Shown here in pieces: positions 11,991 through 24,046 of a stretch of DNA of 64,000 bases. The translations under genes and the position numbers were made by a program. This DNA comes from Pratylenchus scribneri. Its lineage: Eukaryota; Nematoda; Chromadorea; Rhabditida; Pratylenchidae. The stretch is from positions 2,108,001 through 2,172,000 of the forward strand of contig JAQSEB010000034.1 of assembly GCA_030063045.1 (NCBI GenBank). Direction: 5' to 3'. The notes below the pieces were generated by a model that did not search any database, had not been told where the DNA came from, and saw nothing but the letters and a program-made list of their open reading frames with translations. How positions within the stretch are numbered: the first letter of the stretch is position 1; every line of letters begins with the position of its first letter.

Positions 11991-13448
11991 TTTTGAATGG
12001 GTTTGGATGGATAAAATCAACAGCAATGAAGATTCATATTTCTTAATTGAATGATTTGGGGGATTATTTGGTTCAAAAATGGAATTGTGGCAGTAGGGGA
12101 CATCAATACCGCCATTAAAGTACCCGGGCCATTCTAAGGGCCAAAGCTCAATGAGGTATTGGCCAATTGGGGAAGGCAATATGCCATTTTAAAGCAGTAA
12201 ATCTGAATTTTCTGGTTGAATGAGGAAAATTCACTTATTCTACAAATTGTTGTTTTCAAAAAATTAAGAAAGCCACTTTTTTGAGGAAACTTATTACTTT
12301 CAAATGGTAATTCTTCTCCCAGAATTGGTCACTTCCCTTGTTGAAACTATGGCCAAAAACAGTCCAAGTACTGAAATGGCGGTACCGAAATGTCCTATTT
12401 TAAGAATTGTTGGTCCAAAAAAGACATTGATTGTGGGTAGCTTGGTCCTTCGATTTGGCGGGGATGAAAGTTTCCTCCAAATATGGTTCAGAGAGGGCGA
12501 TCAATGTTCCTCTGATTTTAAAGGGAAAATTTTCCCTCCGGGGCAAAGGGGGCACTACATTTTGAGGAGGGAAAGTCATTCGCGCGACTTCGACACACAA
12601 TTGGCTGCCAGCGGCAACTGTTGAGGGCGGCGGCACTTCCCTTCATTCTCCCTCATCCGGCAATGCCCTAATTCCACTTAATTGTGCACTTCTGCTGGAG
12701 GAGGAAAAGGAATGGAAGAAAAAATATGAGGTAGCCCGTGCATTGCTTTCACATTTTTGTATTTTTGCTAAAGGGAACAACAAAACTTTAATGAGCTCCA
12801 CGCCCAATGGCACGGCAGAGGCGGGAGTCCATATACAACTTTGTGGGCAGCAGCATGTAATCCAGTTTATAAAGGGTGGACGGAGGGGATAATTAATGAG
12901 TGAATGGATTATTCGGTGGTGGGCGGTGCAATTTGTTGAAATTATAATTTTTTGTTCCTTCATAAAACAGTGATCAGCCTTCGGGGTGAGCCAAGCGGCA
13001 ACATTTGAAAGAAAAGGGAATGGGATTTTCTGGGGCCGAATCAATTTGCACAAAACAAAGAGGAGGGATTCATTTGTTGCAAAAAACTGGAAATATGCGC
13101 ATCTCAAAATACGATTAATTTATCCAAAAAAATGTTAAAAGGCACCAAATCATCTTCATTAAATGGCATTGTGGATTAATAAAAGGAAATAAAAAGGATT
13201 GGAATAATTTGATTATTTTATGAGTAAATTGTTGGATGAATGGAAGGGGATTATCCCATTTTGTATTTCCTCATTCCCCTTTGCCATTTCCTGTTTTGTT
13301 TTGTTGCAAATTTTCTTCCTTCTTTTGGAATTCAGAATAGATTAGCGCCAACATTCAAACAGAATACTTTTGTCCATTTCACACTGGTTGGCACAATCCT
13401 CGAATGGAAACGACGTAAACGGCGAATCTTGTAAAATGAATGCCATAG
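11991..13448. other. Intergenic region with unresolved minus-strand open stretches
   Basis: No complete gene could be built. Open stretches on the minus strand at 13107-12643 and 12636-12400, and one at about 12410-12304 encoding a hydrophobic segment (HFGTAISVLGLFLAIVS) before a stop, may be exons of a small membrane protein. I found no consistent splice phases and no recognisable domain. Confidence 0.25.
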
Positions 13449-15822
13449 TTAAATTATTTTCATTTTATTCGATACATTTATGGCAGAGGAGAGAATTTTG
13501 TCATGGAGTGAATGGTCGGAACCAATTCGAATGAACATTGAGACCGATGAGATGGAATCAACGAAATTTGATGAAATTAGGGAATGCAAAAGGGCACTAA
13601 AAATATAAAAATTGAAAGATCATTTTGAAGAATTTTAATTTTACCCGGCAATTTGTTCATCCTCCCCATAACATTGTAAAATGCGTCCGGGCAGCCCAAG
13701 GGCATATCCAATTGGTTGATTCTGGTCTGAATCAATGGCTACAATTCCTTTGGCCTATAAAAATATTGAGAATTATCCATAAAATTATTATATTTTGGAC
13801 ACAATTTTTAATGATTTTTACCCAATTCTGGTTTGTAATTCTGACTTTGTTTAAATTCCGCCTGTTTTTAATAATTCCGCCTGTTTTTAATAATTCCGCC
13901 TGTTTTTAATAATTCCGCCTGTTTTGTTTAAATTCCGCCTGTTTTTAATAATTCCGCCTGTTTTGTTTATAATTCCGCCTGTTTTAATAATTCCGCCTGT
14001 TTTGTTTAAATTCCGCCTGTTTTTAATAATTCCGCCTGTTTTGTTTAAATTCCGCCTGTTTTGTTTAAATTCCGCCTGTTTTTAATAATTCCGCCTGTTT
14101 TTAATAATTCCGCCTGTTTTGTTTAAATTCCGCCTGTTTTTAATAATTCCGCCTGTTTTGTTTAAATTCCGCCTGTTTTGTTTAAATTCCGCCTGTTTTT
14201 AATAATTCCGCCTGTTTTGTTTAAATTCCGCCTGTTTTTAATAATTCCGCCTGTTTTGTTTAAATTCCGCCTGTTTTGTTTAAATTCCGCCTGTTTTTAA
14301 TAATTCCGCCTGTTTTGTTTAAATTCCGCCTGTTTTTAATAATTCCGCCTGTTTTGTTTATAATTCCGCCTTTCTATTTTAATTTTTTTATTTTTTGCCA
14401 TATTTCTAAAGTTCTGATTTCTAACCTATGATATGATATAACTTAATTCTGATTTTAAGTATATTGTATGCCTCCTCTAAAAATTAAGCTAATTCCTCTT
14501 TTCCGTTATCCTTTTTTTTTGTATTTTAGTATAATTCGGATAAATATAATTAGCATAAAAATATAATTAAAAGCATTTGGAATTTACCGAATCCAAATCC
14601 AACAAAAAATCCAAATATTCCATTCGATTCATCACTGTAACCATTTGATCATAATTGTGAAAAATGGATCGAGTGGATGCCGTCAATTGGTGAATTGTGA
14701 CATTGGATGGAAGGCAATTGGCTATGTTGGGGCCCAATGCAGAAAGGAGAGAATCGCTGGAAAAACAAAAAATGAACAAAAATTTTCCAAAAAATGGACC
14801 ATTTGATGTCTATTTCACAATAGCGAAAACGATCAGCCACCAAAAATCCACAAAAATCACGCCAAAGTTCATCAGAATGTTCGAATTTGCTAAAATTAAA
14901 AAAAATATGAATAATAATAAATTTATTCTCTCAAACCCCGCCTCCGAATCATACAAATCGATGGTCATATTTCTTAATAATTCCATCTTAAATATTTTTG
15001 AAATATTCAATTCAATTTCATCCCTTATGCCCTTCCCTACATTGCATGTTCCAAAGCTATTGGCCACCAATTGGTCGAAAATACCTTCAAATTAAATATT
15101 TATAAATAAATAAAAAAAAATTGGCAGCCATACATTGCAACAATGGACGGGCGATTGGCTCAGCAAAAGCGGTGAAATATTGGGGCAATCCGCTTAGATC
15201 TGGAAGCGAATGATGCACATCGCATATCTGAAAATATATTCATTTATTTGGCTTCTGAATCTGTGAATTTGCCTTCAGCAATGTATGATGCCCTTTCCCA
15301 TCTTCCTCCTCTGCCTCAGGCATATCAATTTTGGCTACATTGACGAAGCCCTTCTCGAATTCTTTTTCAATCGAGACGAGTGAACAATAAAGCTGTAAAA
15401 AAATTGAAGAAATTGTTAAAAAATGCACGGATTAATTCACAAATGATTTTTCTGATTTTTTTTGTTTTGCCCTATTCTGATTTCCAACTTCTAATTTTAT
15501 TCTGAGATTTTTAAGGGTACTGTATACCTTATCCAAAATCAAACTAATTCCCCATTTTCTTCCATTATTGTTGACATAAATGGTACCTGATTTGGTGAAT
15601 AACGATTTATAATGCCAAATCCAACGGGCACATTTTCAGTCTTAAAAATACAAAATTATTTCATTTTTCTTTTCCTTTTACAAATTCTGAAGAATAAATG
15701 ACTGTGGCCGAATGGATATCCTCCAATTGTTTGTATGCTCGATTGTTATTTTGGGGCAAAATTGCGCCACCCACTGCATTGCACAATTTTGTTCCAGCAA
15801 CCAAATTTTGCACTGCTAACAT
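13449..15822 (-). CDS. Unassigned protein, possible GNAT-type acetyltransferase C-terminus
   Basis: Exons on the minus strand: 15703-15822, 15587-15640, 15273-15392, 15134-15227, 14937-15084, about 14841-14889, about 14585-14761, a 3' exon ending near 13663 (starting about 13758), and a last exon of about 13449-13597. The start is MLAVQNLVAGTK. Phases of the first five exons agree; the join between the sixth and seventh exons is not solved. The late segment GIVAIDSDQ...GCPGRILQCYGEDEQIAGALL resembles the acetyl-CoA-binding end of YitH-type GNAT domains, where G.G....Y.DD..IA..LL is usual. The N-terminal half (DVHHSLPDLSGLPQYF, SFGTCNVGKGIRDEIE) I do not recognise. One intron, after 15273, has a GC donor. 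Satellite array 2 fills the penultimate large intron. I am confident it is a gene and unsure of its function. Confidence 0.5.
13848..14376 (+). repeat. Satellite array 2 (ATTCCGCCTGTTTT unit)
   Basis: About 27 tandem units of 19-20 bases, in the same + orientation as array 1, mixing the TTTTTAAT and TTTTGTTTA variants. It lies wholly in an intron of the minus-strand gene 13449-15822. Confidence 0.96.
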
Positions 15823-17499
15823 TTTTTTTCAACAAAAATGTTTAGGAGACAAAGAAATGGGCTTTGAATGAAATTGGATGAGAGAATTCTGAATTTAAAA
15901 TAAGAGCGGGGACCTTATCTTTTAAAGATCGGTGACTGCTGCCCGAAGCAATGTGTCATTCATTCATTCATTCATTCATTGATGGTTGTTATGTTTTAGT
16001 CAAGAAGAAGGTGCTTTTTTGGTATTGCGCCATCAAATTTGAGGAGATAAAATCAGCAGAACAAAAGAAAACAAACAGTTCAATGTGCATTCAAACACAA
16101 ATTGTAATAAGAATTTTAAAAGATGCAAAAAAATGTACAAAAACCTGTTTACTTTTGTTTTAAATCATCTCTTCAAAAATTTTTGATTCCATTTGGATGG
16201 GTGCGGATTTTCTTGCCGAAAGAGATAATTTTTTACTAAAAGTTTGGAACTTTTGCCTAACTTTTGCCTAACTTTTTAATACTTGATGTATCGATTGGAT
16301 TTTGGCATTCAATGTATGAGTTCTGATTCAGATTAAGCATTAAAACAAATAAAAGTAAAAGCGTTTGCGAACCAAAAGCCAAATATGGTTTGAACGGTTT
16401 AATACTCTCAATTTTGGATAATTAAGTCGGAATTTTACAAATTAAATTGTTAATTAATTAAAGTAGTTGGTCTATACTCTATATCGGTACTTCAAGCTAC
16501 ATTTTCCCAATTTTTGGGTACTTTTCGGTTTTGCGACACCCTAACCAAAAATTATGAAAATGGCGTCCTTGAGGTAATTTTGGGTGTAGAACACGAATCT
16601 AACATCCATTTTGACATAACTTGCCATCTAGGCAACTTAATGCCAGCCTTTACCAAGAAATTGCCAAGAATAGACCAAGGCCGATTTTCAAAAAATTTTT
16701 TTATATGGACATATTATAGTTCATTCGACGCAGCTCGACGAGTTAAATATAATGTTACCATTTTTATTAGATAATATTGCAATATAGGCAAGTTATAAGT
16801 TAAAAACCTTACCAAGATAAAAAAGGTTTTTCGGTATAACTTTTAAATTTCAAACTGTTTCCATCTGAAAATGATACCACTAGATTCAGCTCAATGAGCT
16901 GCGTTGAATGAGCTATGACATGGCCGTATAAAAATTTTCACCCAAAATGTCTTTGGTCCCCCCTTTGCTTTTTCTTGGTAAAAGTCGGCATTTTGTTACC
17001 AAGATGGCAAGTTATGTAAAAATGGATGTTAGATTCGTGTTCTATAGCCAAAATTACGTCTAGGAGGCCATTTTCATAATTTTTAGTTAGGGTGTCGCAA
17101 AACCGAAAAGTACCAATTTTTGTGCCCTCCAATTTCGTCCATACCAAATTAAAGTCAATTGCCCAGAGGGGCTTTAATCAAACGCAAAAAGTGTATCGAA
17201 GCAATACAACAAAGTATACAATTATAGGTTTATATTGATCAGTGATCACATTCCATTATTTTTCGTGATTTCACTTTGATTCTATTTTTCCCATCTTTCT
17301 CCATATACGGTCAAATTCATTTTTGTATTTAGGCGGGAAAAGTAATATTTAAAAATAAATTAATATGAGGAGCGGATATGCCGAGCGAAGTTGAATAATA
17401 TTTTGTTCAATTTTCATCAATTTGCAAGGATTAAACCAAAAATAGCATATTGAATTTAAAAATTCTTGTCTTTTAGAGAATTCAAAATTATTCGAAATC
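15823..17499. other. Intergenic region between divergent genes, carrying a long palindrome
   Basis: It holds an ATTC microsatellite (15957-15979) and a large imperfect palindrome (16517-17115, listed separately). A T-rich AG at 17473-17475 lies about 25 bases before the aurora start codon and could be a trans-splice acceptor. No other gene is supported. Confidence 0.5.
16517..17115. mobile_element. Long imperfect palindrome, MITE/foldback-like
   Basis: The left arm (about 16517-16770) and the reverse complement of the right arm (about 16860-17112) match over roughly 250 bases, beginning GGTACTTTTCGGTTTTGCGA and including ACACGAATCTAACATCCATTT and ATAACTTGCCATCT. A spacer of about 90 bases separates them. 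Because the arms mirror each other, both strands show similar short reading frames; I do not regard these as genes. It is probably a non-autonomous foldback DNA element. Confidence 0.75.
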
Positions 17500-18731
17500 A
17501 TGACAACGAATCGCCCTCCTCTAAAAACTGCGAATCATCAAAAGAGACCGCGAAAAGAACCAGTGGAAAATGCAAAAGCAAGCATAAACATTTTCGATGG
17601 AGTAGATTACTCAAAAGTGGGAAATGATTGGAGGTAAGTTGTATTTTCTAATTGAAATATCTCAATAATACTAAATTATTTTAGCCAACACCAATGGCAA
17701 CTTAGCGATTTTGATATTGGGAGACCACTGGGCAAAGGAAAATTTGGAAATGTTTATTTGGCTCGTGATCGGCTGGCTCGAATCCCCGTTGCTCTAAAGG
17801 TTTATTTTTGAATAATATTTTTGAGTAATTTGTAAATTAAAGATATTGTTCAAATCGCAATTAGTCAAAGGAAATGTTGAACACCAACTCATCCGAGAAA
17901 TCGAAATCCATGCACATTTAAGACATCCAAACATTTTACGAATGTACAATTACTTCCAAGACGAGAAGAAAGTTTATCTCATATTGGAATATGCACTCCA
18001 TGGGGAATTATTCAAAGAGCTGAACAAATATAAACGATTCACCGAATCCCGCTCAGCACGGGTAAATTTTAAAATATTTTTGAACATTTAAATATTAGTA
18101 TTTTGCAGTACATTTTCCAAGTTTCGGATGCACTGAATTATTGCCATTCAAAGAAGGTCATCCACCGTGACATTAAGCCCGAAAACATTCTTCTCTGCGA
18201 TGATGGTCAAATTCGAATTGCGGACTTCGGCTGGTCAGTGCATGCGGTCAATCGGCGCAAAACAATGTGCGGGACATTGGACTATTTGCCACCTGAAATG
18301 GTCACGAAAGCGCACCATGATGAGAGTGTATGTATCAAAAATTATGGATTAACAATAAATTTTTCGTATTTTAGGTTGATTATTGGTCGGTTGGTGTATT
18401 GTGCTATGAATTTCTGGTCGGAAAACCTCCATTCGAAACAAAAACGCAACAAGAAACATACCAGAAGATAATGAAAGTCCAATACCATTTCCCATCATTT
18501 ATGAGCCAAGGCGCCAGGGATTTGATCTCAAAGGTTTTTATTTTTATTAGCCATTCAATCAATTTTAATTAAATATTTTTTTTTCAGCTTCTTGTCAAGG
18601 AACCGAGACGTCGCATCAACTTCGAGCAGGTCATGAAGCATCCATGGATTTTGGAGCATTGCAGCCCGGATGAAGCGATGGAAAATGACTCTTCGGCTTT
18701 TGAGTCAGCGAATGGCAGCGGAATGTTTTGA
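17500..18731 (+). CDS. Aurora-family serine/threonine kinase
   Basis: Six exons: 17500-17633, 17685-17799, 17843-18061, 18109-18327, 18375-18533, 18588-18731, giving exactly 330 codons (329 residues). Kinase motifs in order: glycine loop [15 protein letters not shown], catalytic lysine in [23 protein letters not shown], activation segment [15 protein letters not shown], then [20 protein letters not shown] and a C-terminal [12 protein letters not shown] together with [11 protein letters not shown] is diagnostic for aurora kinases. The family drives spindle assembly, chromosome condensation and cytokinesis. The short N-terminus (about 45 residues) fits an AIR-2/aurora B-like form better than aurora A, but that is inference. 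Polyadenylation-like AATAAA follows at about 18743. Confidence 0.95.
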
Positions 18732-19327
18732 AAAGGAGATGAATAAAACAATTGATCAAGATAACATTTCATTTGTTTACAACACCTACATACATTGACC
18801 TTTTTTCTCTTATTTAAATCATTGACACATCCCAATAAACGAAATTTTCTCTACACAATAATAAATATTTGTTCTATCAAATTACTATTTATTTATAATA
18901 ATGCTTGGATTGGACTTGTTTTTTTAATGAAATGAAAGAATTGAATACTTATTATTTTCTCTTTGATCTATTTACGGGACAATGGCTGAATTGTCTTTTC
19001 CAATAATTTTTATTTTCGGAATTTTTCATAGATCATCGTTTATAAATTTTATTATGAAAAAAAGCCAACAAGTTTTGGTTTGGATAAGATTAATAAATAA
19101 TAAATGGGGATTTTGTTGTTGCAATGGCAACTCTGGAAATTCTTATTCCAATATATCTAATTAATTATCATAAAACATCAAAAAAGATGGCTAAAAATCA
19201 TTTTATTATAACAAGAAAAACCCACTATTCAATTAATTAATCTAATTTATATTATAACATTTATCAAACTAGGTATCTTTTTTAGGTAGTTTAAGCCTCA
19301 TCTCAGCTTGTTTGATTTACATTTGTG
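18732..19327. other. Intergenic region, aurora 3' end to TAF12 start
   Basis: AATAAA-like signals occur near 18743 and 18834. The rest is AT-rich. I see no gene, repeat family or clear promoter element. Confidence 0.4.
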
Positions 19328-22241
19328 ATGGCCGAATATCACCATCCACAAATCGGCAGCAATAATACTGGGCAGGGGCAACCACATCAAAATTATTATG
19401 TGCCCTCACAAATGCAGCAACAATTTGGACAAAATCCACCGAGGCCTCAACAATCGCAACATTCTCAGCAGCCAATGATTCAACAACAACAACAGTCACC
19501 ACAGCAACAACCGGGCACAAATGGCATGTCATCATCAATGGTAAAGGGGAGTGGGGATAATAAGTGATAAGATCGATGGAATGGCTGGCTAGTTGAGTGA
19601 GTCATGGGAAAAATTCTTTTTGGAAATGTATGACGATGATGAATAAAATTTAAATGAAATTATTTAATAGGATAGTTATTTTTAATAAAAACATTAAAAT
19701 TGCCGAAAAAAGAATAAATAGTGCCAAATTAATTGTAATGAATTAAGAATTATTTGAAACTAAGTCGGAATTTGTTACCTCAATCATTAAAACAAACCTT
19801 TAATTTCCATATTTTTAAAAAAATCTATTTTATCAGCACAATTATCTGACCTCGCAACATCATCAACAACAAATGCAAAGTCAAATAAGGTCGTCGGCAA
19901 CGCCTCCAAATCAACAAACAATGATTGTCCAACAAAGGCAGCAAGGTTTTTCTTGTTTAAATATTTTTTAAATTCATAAAAATTATTTTAGGTTTCACCC
20001 ATCCTGGAATGATCCAGCAAATGCGCCAACAACAGCAACAAAATAATCATGGTTCACCGCAACAAATGTTCCAGCACCAGCAAACCATTGTCCAACAACG
20101 CCAAATTGTGGTCCGCCCGGTTGGGATTGCATCGCCCCAACAAAATATTGCCAATTCTCAGCAGCAGCAATCCCAACAACAACATTATATGCAATTTGTG
20201 CGCCAGTCAGGGTAAATTTAAGAATAAAAAAATATTTTGAAAATTTTCGACCTAAAGAAGGGAGACCCTTTCACAAAAAAAATTAAGGTCTCGGGTTCGA
20301 ATCCGCCAAGAAAAGGGGAAATTTTTTTTGGTAAGTATTTTTACATTCTACACAAAATTTTTAGATGGAAAAATTATTAAAAAAAACACTAATAAAATTA
20401 TTATTTAAAGGATGCAAAATGTCACTTCTTCATCTTCCTCCTCAATTAATGTCGTCGGCCAATCCCAGCAGCAATTCGTTTCGCCCGCTCAACAAGGCCA
20501 AATGCGACAAATGTTGGCACCCGGTGCAATATTCCGTCCGCAGAATGTGGTCATTCAAAGGGAGAATAAACCGACGCAAATTATTCGTTTTCCGCAACAA
20601 CAATCGACGGGTGCCGGTGGTGGTGGAATGGTCAATGCGGATAAATTATCACCTCAACAGGAACTTCGTAAGTACAAAAATACCGTCAAAAATTACATTT
20701 TTAGATGTTCTTCAACAACATTTTCCATCGGCCCAAATTCATCAGCAACAGCAACAATACCAACAACAACAGGCCCAATCACAATCACAACAACACCGTT
20801 TCATCGCCGCCCATCATCCACAACAACCATCACAACAAATGGCCCATGTCCATGTTATTCAGCAGCATAATCAAAATCAACCACAACAAATGCCCACAAC
20901 AATTATTTCCAACAGTAGTGGATCATCGGTCAATGGATCGCCGGTTGCCGTTTTTGTCTCATCCAATGGTCAACAACAACAACATTTTGTCCAAAACCAA
21001 CAACAAATTCACAATTTTGCCTCTCCTCCGCCCAATTCAATGATTGTCCAACAAAATGTTAGTCAAACAATGAAAGCAGAAATGCTTGAGGCGAATTTTG
21101 GCCACCAACAAATGATGGAATATGGATTGGGAATGCAGGAATCGGGTCGAGTCAGCATCAAACAGGAAACTTCACCGGCCGATGCCACAACAATTTTGGA
21201 TGCACAACAGAACCAGGTATTTATTTTGGATAATGTTTAATTTGTCTAAAAAGAATAAGTCCAAAATAATAGTGGTTTAAGTTATGTTTATGTCCAAAAT
21301 TCATAAACCAAATATCCAAAATTGGATAGAACTGCTGGTCAAGACGCATTTAATACAATTAAAGGGCACTAAACAATTTAAACCAATGGTTTAAAACTAA
21401 ATTAGAATTGGTTAAACCCAAACTAAAACATATATTTTAGATTTATGGGTTTTGGATAAACCATTGAACCGTTAAAATTCTTTTGACATCTTTAATACTT
21501 TCGGCAACCGTCCAATTTTACTTAAATTTAGCTTCAATCTCCATCATCCACCGACAGCCATACGGCCCCATCTAATACCAAAAATGCAACAAAAAAACCA
21601 ATTGGGAAAGCACCGACCAAAATGACCGTCAACAACAATAATTCAGCGGCGACCACACAAAAGAACATTGGAAATAATAATAATAATAAGGCACAATCGG
21701 CCATCGGCAATAAACCATCAACACCGCCGGATTCAGAATTGATCAAAGCAAGTTTACCGGGACAAATGGCACAAAAATTGTTGGACCGAAGTGCGCTGGA
21801 TTCGCTGGTGAAAAGTGTGGACCCGAATGAAATTTTGGAAGATGAGGTTTTTGTTAATATTTAAAAGGAAAATTGATTTAATTTCGACAATTTTAGGTGG
21901 CCGATGCTCTGCAATTAATTTTGGATGATTTTGTTGAAGATATTATTTCAAATTCAGCAGAGGTTTTCAATTAAAAACAATTTTATGCTCTAATTTATAT
22001 TTTAATTAAGGTGAGCCAACATCGAGGTTCATCCAAAATCGAGGCCCGTGATGCCCGCTACATTCTGGCAACCAAATTCAAAATGGCAATTCCCTCCGAA
22101 TCATTCCTTGGCGGCACCATTTTGAGCAACAATTCAATGTTTGGTGGCACGACGGGACTGCCTCCACCGGCAAAACGACCGGCTCTGACCGCACATCAAC
22201 AGCGGATGGCTTTGATCGACAAAACATTGAAGAAACTTTGA
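19328..22241 (+). CDS. taf-12: TAF12, TFIID subunit with histone fold
   Basis: Eight exons: 19328-19540, 19837-19945, 19992-20211, 20411-20667, 20705-21216, 21532-21846, 21897-21962, 22011-22241, giving 641 codons (640 residues). The first two thirds are Gln-rich. The histone fold spans the last three exons: LLDRSALDSLVKSVDPNEIL, then VADALQLILDDFVEDII, then QHRGSSKIEARDARYILATK. VDPNE...DDF(V/I)E...HR.S..(I/L)E..D is the TAF12 pattern. TAF12 pairs with TAF4 in TFIID and is also in SAGA. The N-terminus is much longer than in vertebrate TAF12 (about 160 residues), in line with Q-rich expansion. I chose ATG 19328; the upstream GTG in the same frame is not needed. The third intron holds a SINE-like copy and the fifth a dispersed repeat. 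Confidence 0.9.
20255..20365 (+). repeat. tRNA-derived SINE-like copy in TAF12 intron
   Basis: GGTCTCGGGTTCGAATCC lies around 20287-20304, followed by a tail with ATTTTTACATTCTACACAAAAT. No intact A box is visible, so this is a 5'-truncated copy. Confidence 0.55.
21260..21500. repeat. Dispersed GGTTTAAACC-type repeat, copy 2
   Basis: Blocks TTGGATAGAACTGCTGGTCA, AAGACGCAT, AATTGGTTAAACCCAA and GATAAACCATTGAACCGTT match the copies at 53660 and 63560. It lies in the TAF12 intron 21217-21531. Confidence 0.55.
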
Positions 22242-22800
22242 AAGAAATATCACATATTTATGTCGCAACTATTTTTTTTAATTCCCACTTTCCATTTTCC
22301 TCTGCCAAAATAGTTCTTTCAATTTTAACCCAACCAAATCGATCGATTCAATGTGCCGAATTTGAGCATCTATAATATTTATTTTCCCTTCCAAAATGTT
22401 TTAGCAATTTATTTTATTTTTCTCGATGATTCCTCCTTACGATTCTCCTCTAGTTTATTTAAAATTGTGATTGTGATGGCTTTCTGAAGTGATATTAAAT
22501 TAAAATTTGAAAAAATCTAATCATTTTCTTTGATTTAAAAGGTAGCTCTTTTTCCTGTATCATTGATTGATTTTAAATAAATTTCTTTTGCATAAATTTA
22601 ATTTTAATCATTTGATAAAAATTGATAATTATATTTGGGCAGTGTGAATCTGTGAATGAGTTTAACATAACATCAATCAATAAATAAATGATGTAATAAA
22701 AACACTGTACAAAATGTACGGTACAAACAGATGAAAGGTAACTGTAACAAGAGTGATACTGTATCGTGAATTGATCATTGATTTTCGCGTCCCTATTTTG
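22242..22800. other. Intergenic region, TAF12 3' flank
   Basis: AT-rich, with several AATAAA motifs (for example near 22575 and 22680). No gene is visible. Confidence 0.4.
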
Positions 22801-22801
22801 C

Positions 22802-22809
22802 TATAAAAG
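22802..22809 (+). promoter_or_regulatory. TATA box candidate
   Basis: TATAAAAG lies 54-61 bases upstream of the ATG at 22863, in an otherwise ordinary upstream region. This spacing gives a short 5' leader. Confidence 0.5.
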
Positions 22810-22862
22810 CAATTTCGAATTACTTGTGAATATATTCAGTCATTCAGATTGTCTACAACAAA

Positions 22863-23386
22863 ATGTCGCTTCAAATTTTTGCCATCATATTATGCTTTTG
22901 CCTGCTCCTGCCACCAATATACACCCAAGAAAATCAAGAAGATGCCCGTGGAAAAGAAAACAACGACGACACAAATCAGCAAAACTTCAAATCCTTCAAG
23001 AAATTCATTGCCAACAACAAATACAAGAACAAAGATTTGCGCAATCCGGGCAAGAACACATTGGGAATTGCTCTGTTCGCAGCTGGAATTGTTGTCGGCA
23101 CAGTGCTCATTGCTGGATTGGTTGGTTTATTTTATTGTCTTTCATTAGCTTATTTTAATTTAATTTATTTCAGATAATTGGCACCCTTCTATTGATTCGA
23201 TGGAAAAAGAGGAAGGCAGCAATGGAAGAAGAGAAGCGAAAACTGGATGAAGAAAAATTGGCCCAAGAAAGAGAACAAGAACAGCAGCAGGCCGAAGAAA
23301 TCAACAACAACAAGGGAGAATCAACGATGATTGCAAATGAAATGCCGGCATCGATGCGATCGGACACAGATTTGATGTTTGTTTGA
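22863..23386 (+). CDS. Small single-pass membrane protein, unassigned
   Basis: Two exons, 22863-23120 and 23174-23386, 156 residues. It starts with a signal peptide (IFAIILCFCLLLPPIYT). A short polar ectodomain rich in Asn, Asp and Lys follows. A transmembrane helix is interrupted by the intron (GIALFAAGIVVGTVLIAGL then IIGTLLI). The cytoplasmic tail is highly charged and probably coiled (KKRKAAMEEEKRKLDEEKLA). This is a type I membrane topology with no recognised domain. The TATA-like box and two clean exons support a real, possibly tissue-specific gene. Confidence 0.75.
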
Positions 23387-23702
23387 TATAATCATCATAT
23401 ATACCACCCATTCTATTGTTTGCCTAATATAAATATATTGTTTTTGCTCTATCCTTCCATGTTCCATCCAATGCCATATATTGTTTGTTTGTTTGTTTGA
23501 TCATATTTTTTTGAATTATGAATAAATTTTTTTCCAATAACCTCATCAATCAGCAAGAATTATTAGAATATTCATTGGGAAAGAAAAACGAATTTTTTGG
23601 CCTGTTTCATGTGCTTTGCATAGGTTGATTCGATTTGCAATGGTCGATTCATTTATGAAAATTTTTAAATTATCTTTAGAGGTAGGTTCAAAGGAAAAAA
23701 TA

Positions 23703-23783
23703 TATTCCTCGGCCCGGAATTGAACCTTAAACTAAAATGGGCAAAACAAAACGCCTAACCGACTGCGCTACGAAGGCCCCGCG
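23703..23783 (-). repeat. tRNA-like sequence (SINE head or tRNA pseudogene)
   Basis: On the minus strand there is an A box GTAGCGCAGTCGGTTAGGCG and a B box GGTTCAATTCC about 30 bases downstream. The acceptor halves pair only partly, so I call it a tRNA-derived repeat or pseudogene and not a working tRNA. Confidence 0.5.
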
Positions 23784-23805
23784 GGGGCGGTTTCTAATTC
23801 ATGCA

Positions 23806-24046
23806 TATGTGGGCGCTAAAACTGAAACCCGCTAAAACTGAAATTAGCTAGCTAAAACTGAAATTCACACACTATTTCTCACTTTTTTGGTTAGAGATGC
23901 AGAGAAAAGTGAGAGTGACATAGGAAATATAAAGAAAGAAAGAAAAGGAGAACATGTTAGAGAGTGTGGCAGACAGTTAGAGGAATTTCAGTTTTAGCTA
24001 GCTAATTTCAGTTTTAGCTGAAATTTCAGTTTTAGCGCTAACACAT
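23806..24046. mobile_element. Short palindromic MITE-like element
   Basis: The ends are near-perfect inverted repeats: GCGCTAAAACTGAAA at the left and its reverse complement at the right. Internal copies of GCTAAAACTGAAATTAGCTA are also mirrored, around a purine-rich centre. About 240 bases, no coding capacity. Confidence 0.8.

Noticed and set aside
16514..17147. Two similar reading frames on opposite strands (GTFRFCDTLTKNYENG)
   Set aside because: They are mirror images produced by the arms of the palindrome and lack any gene structure.
23703..23783. Working tRNA gene on the minus strand
   Set aside because: A and B boxes are present but the acceptor stem does not pair well and the anticodon loop is unclear; treated as tRNA-derived.
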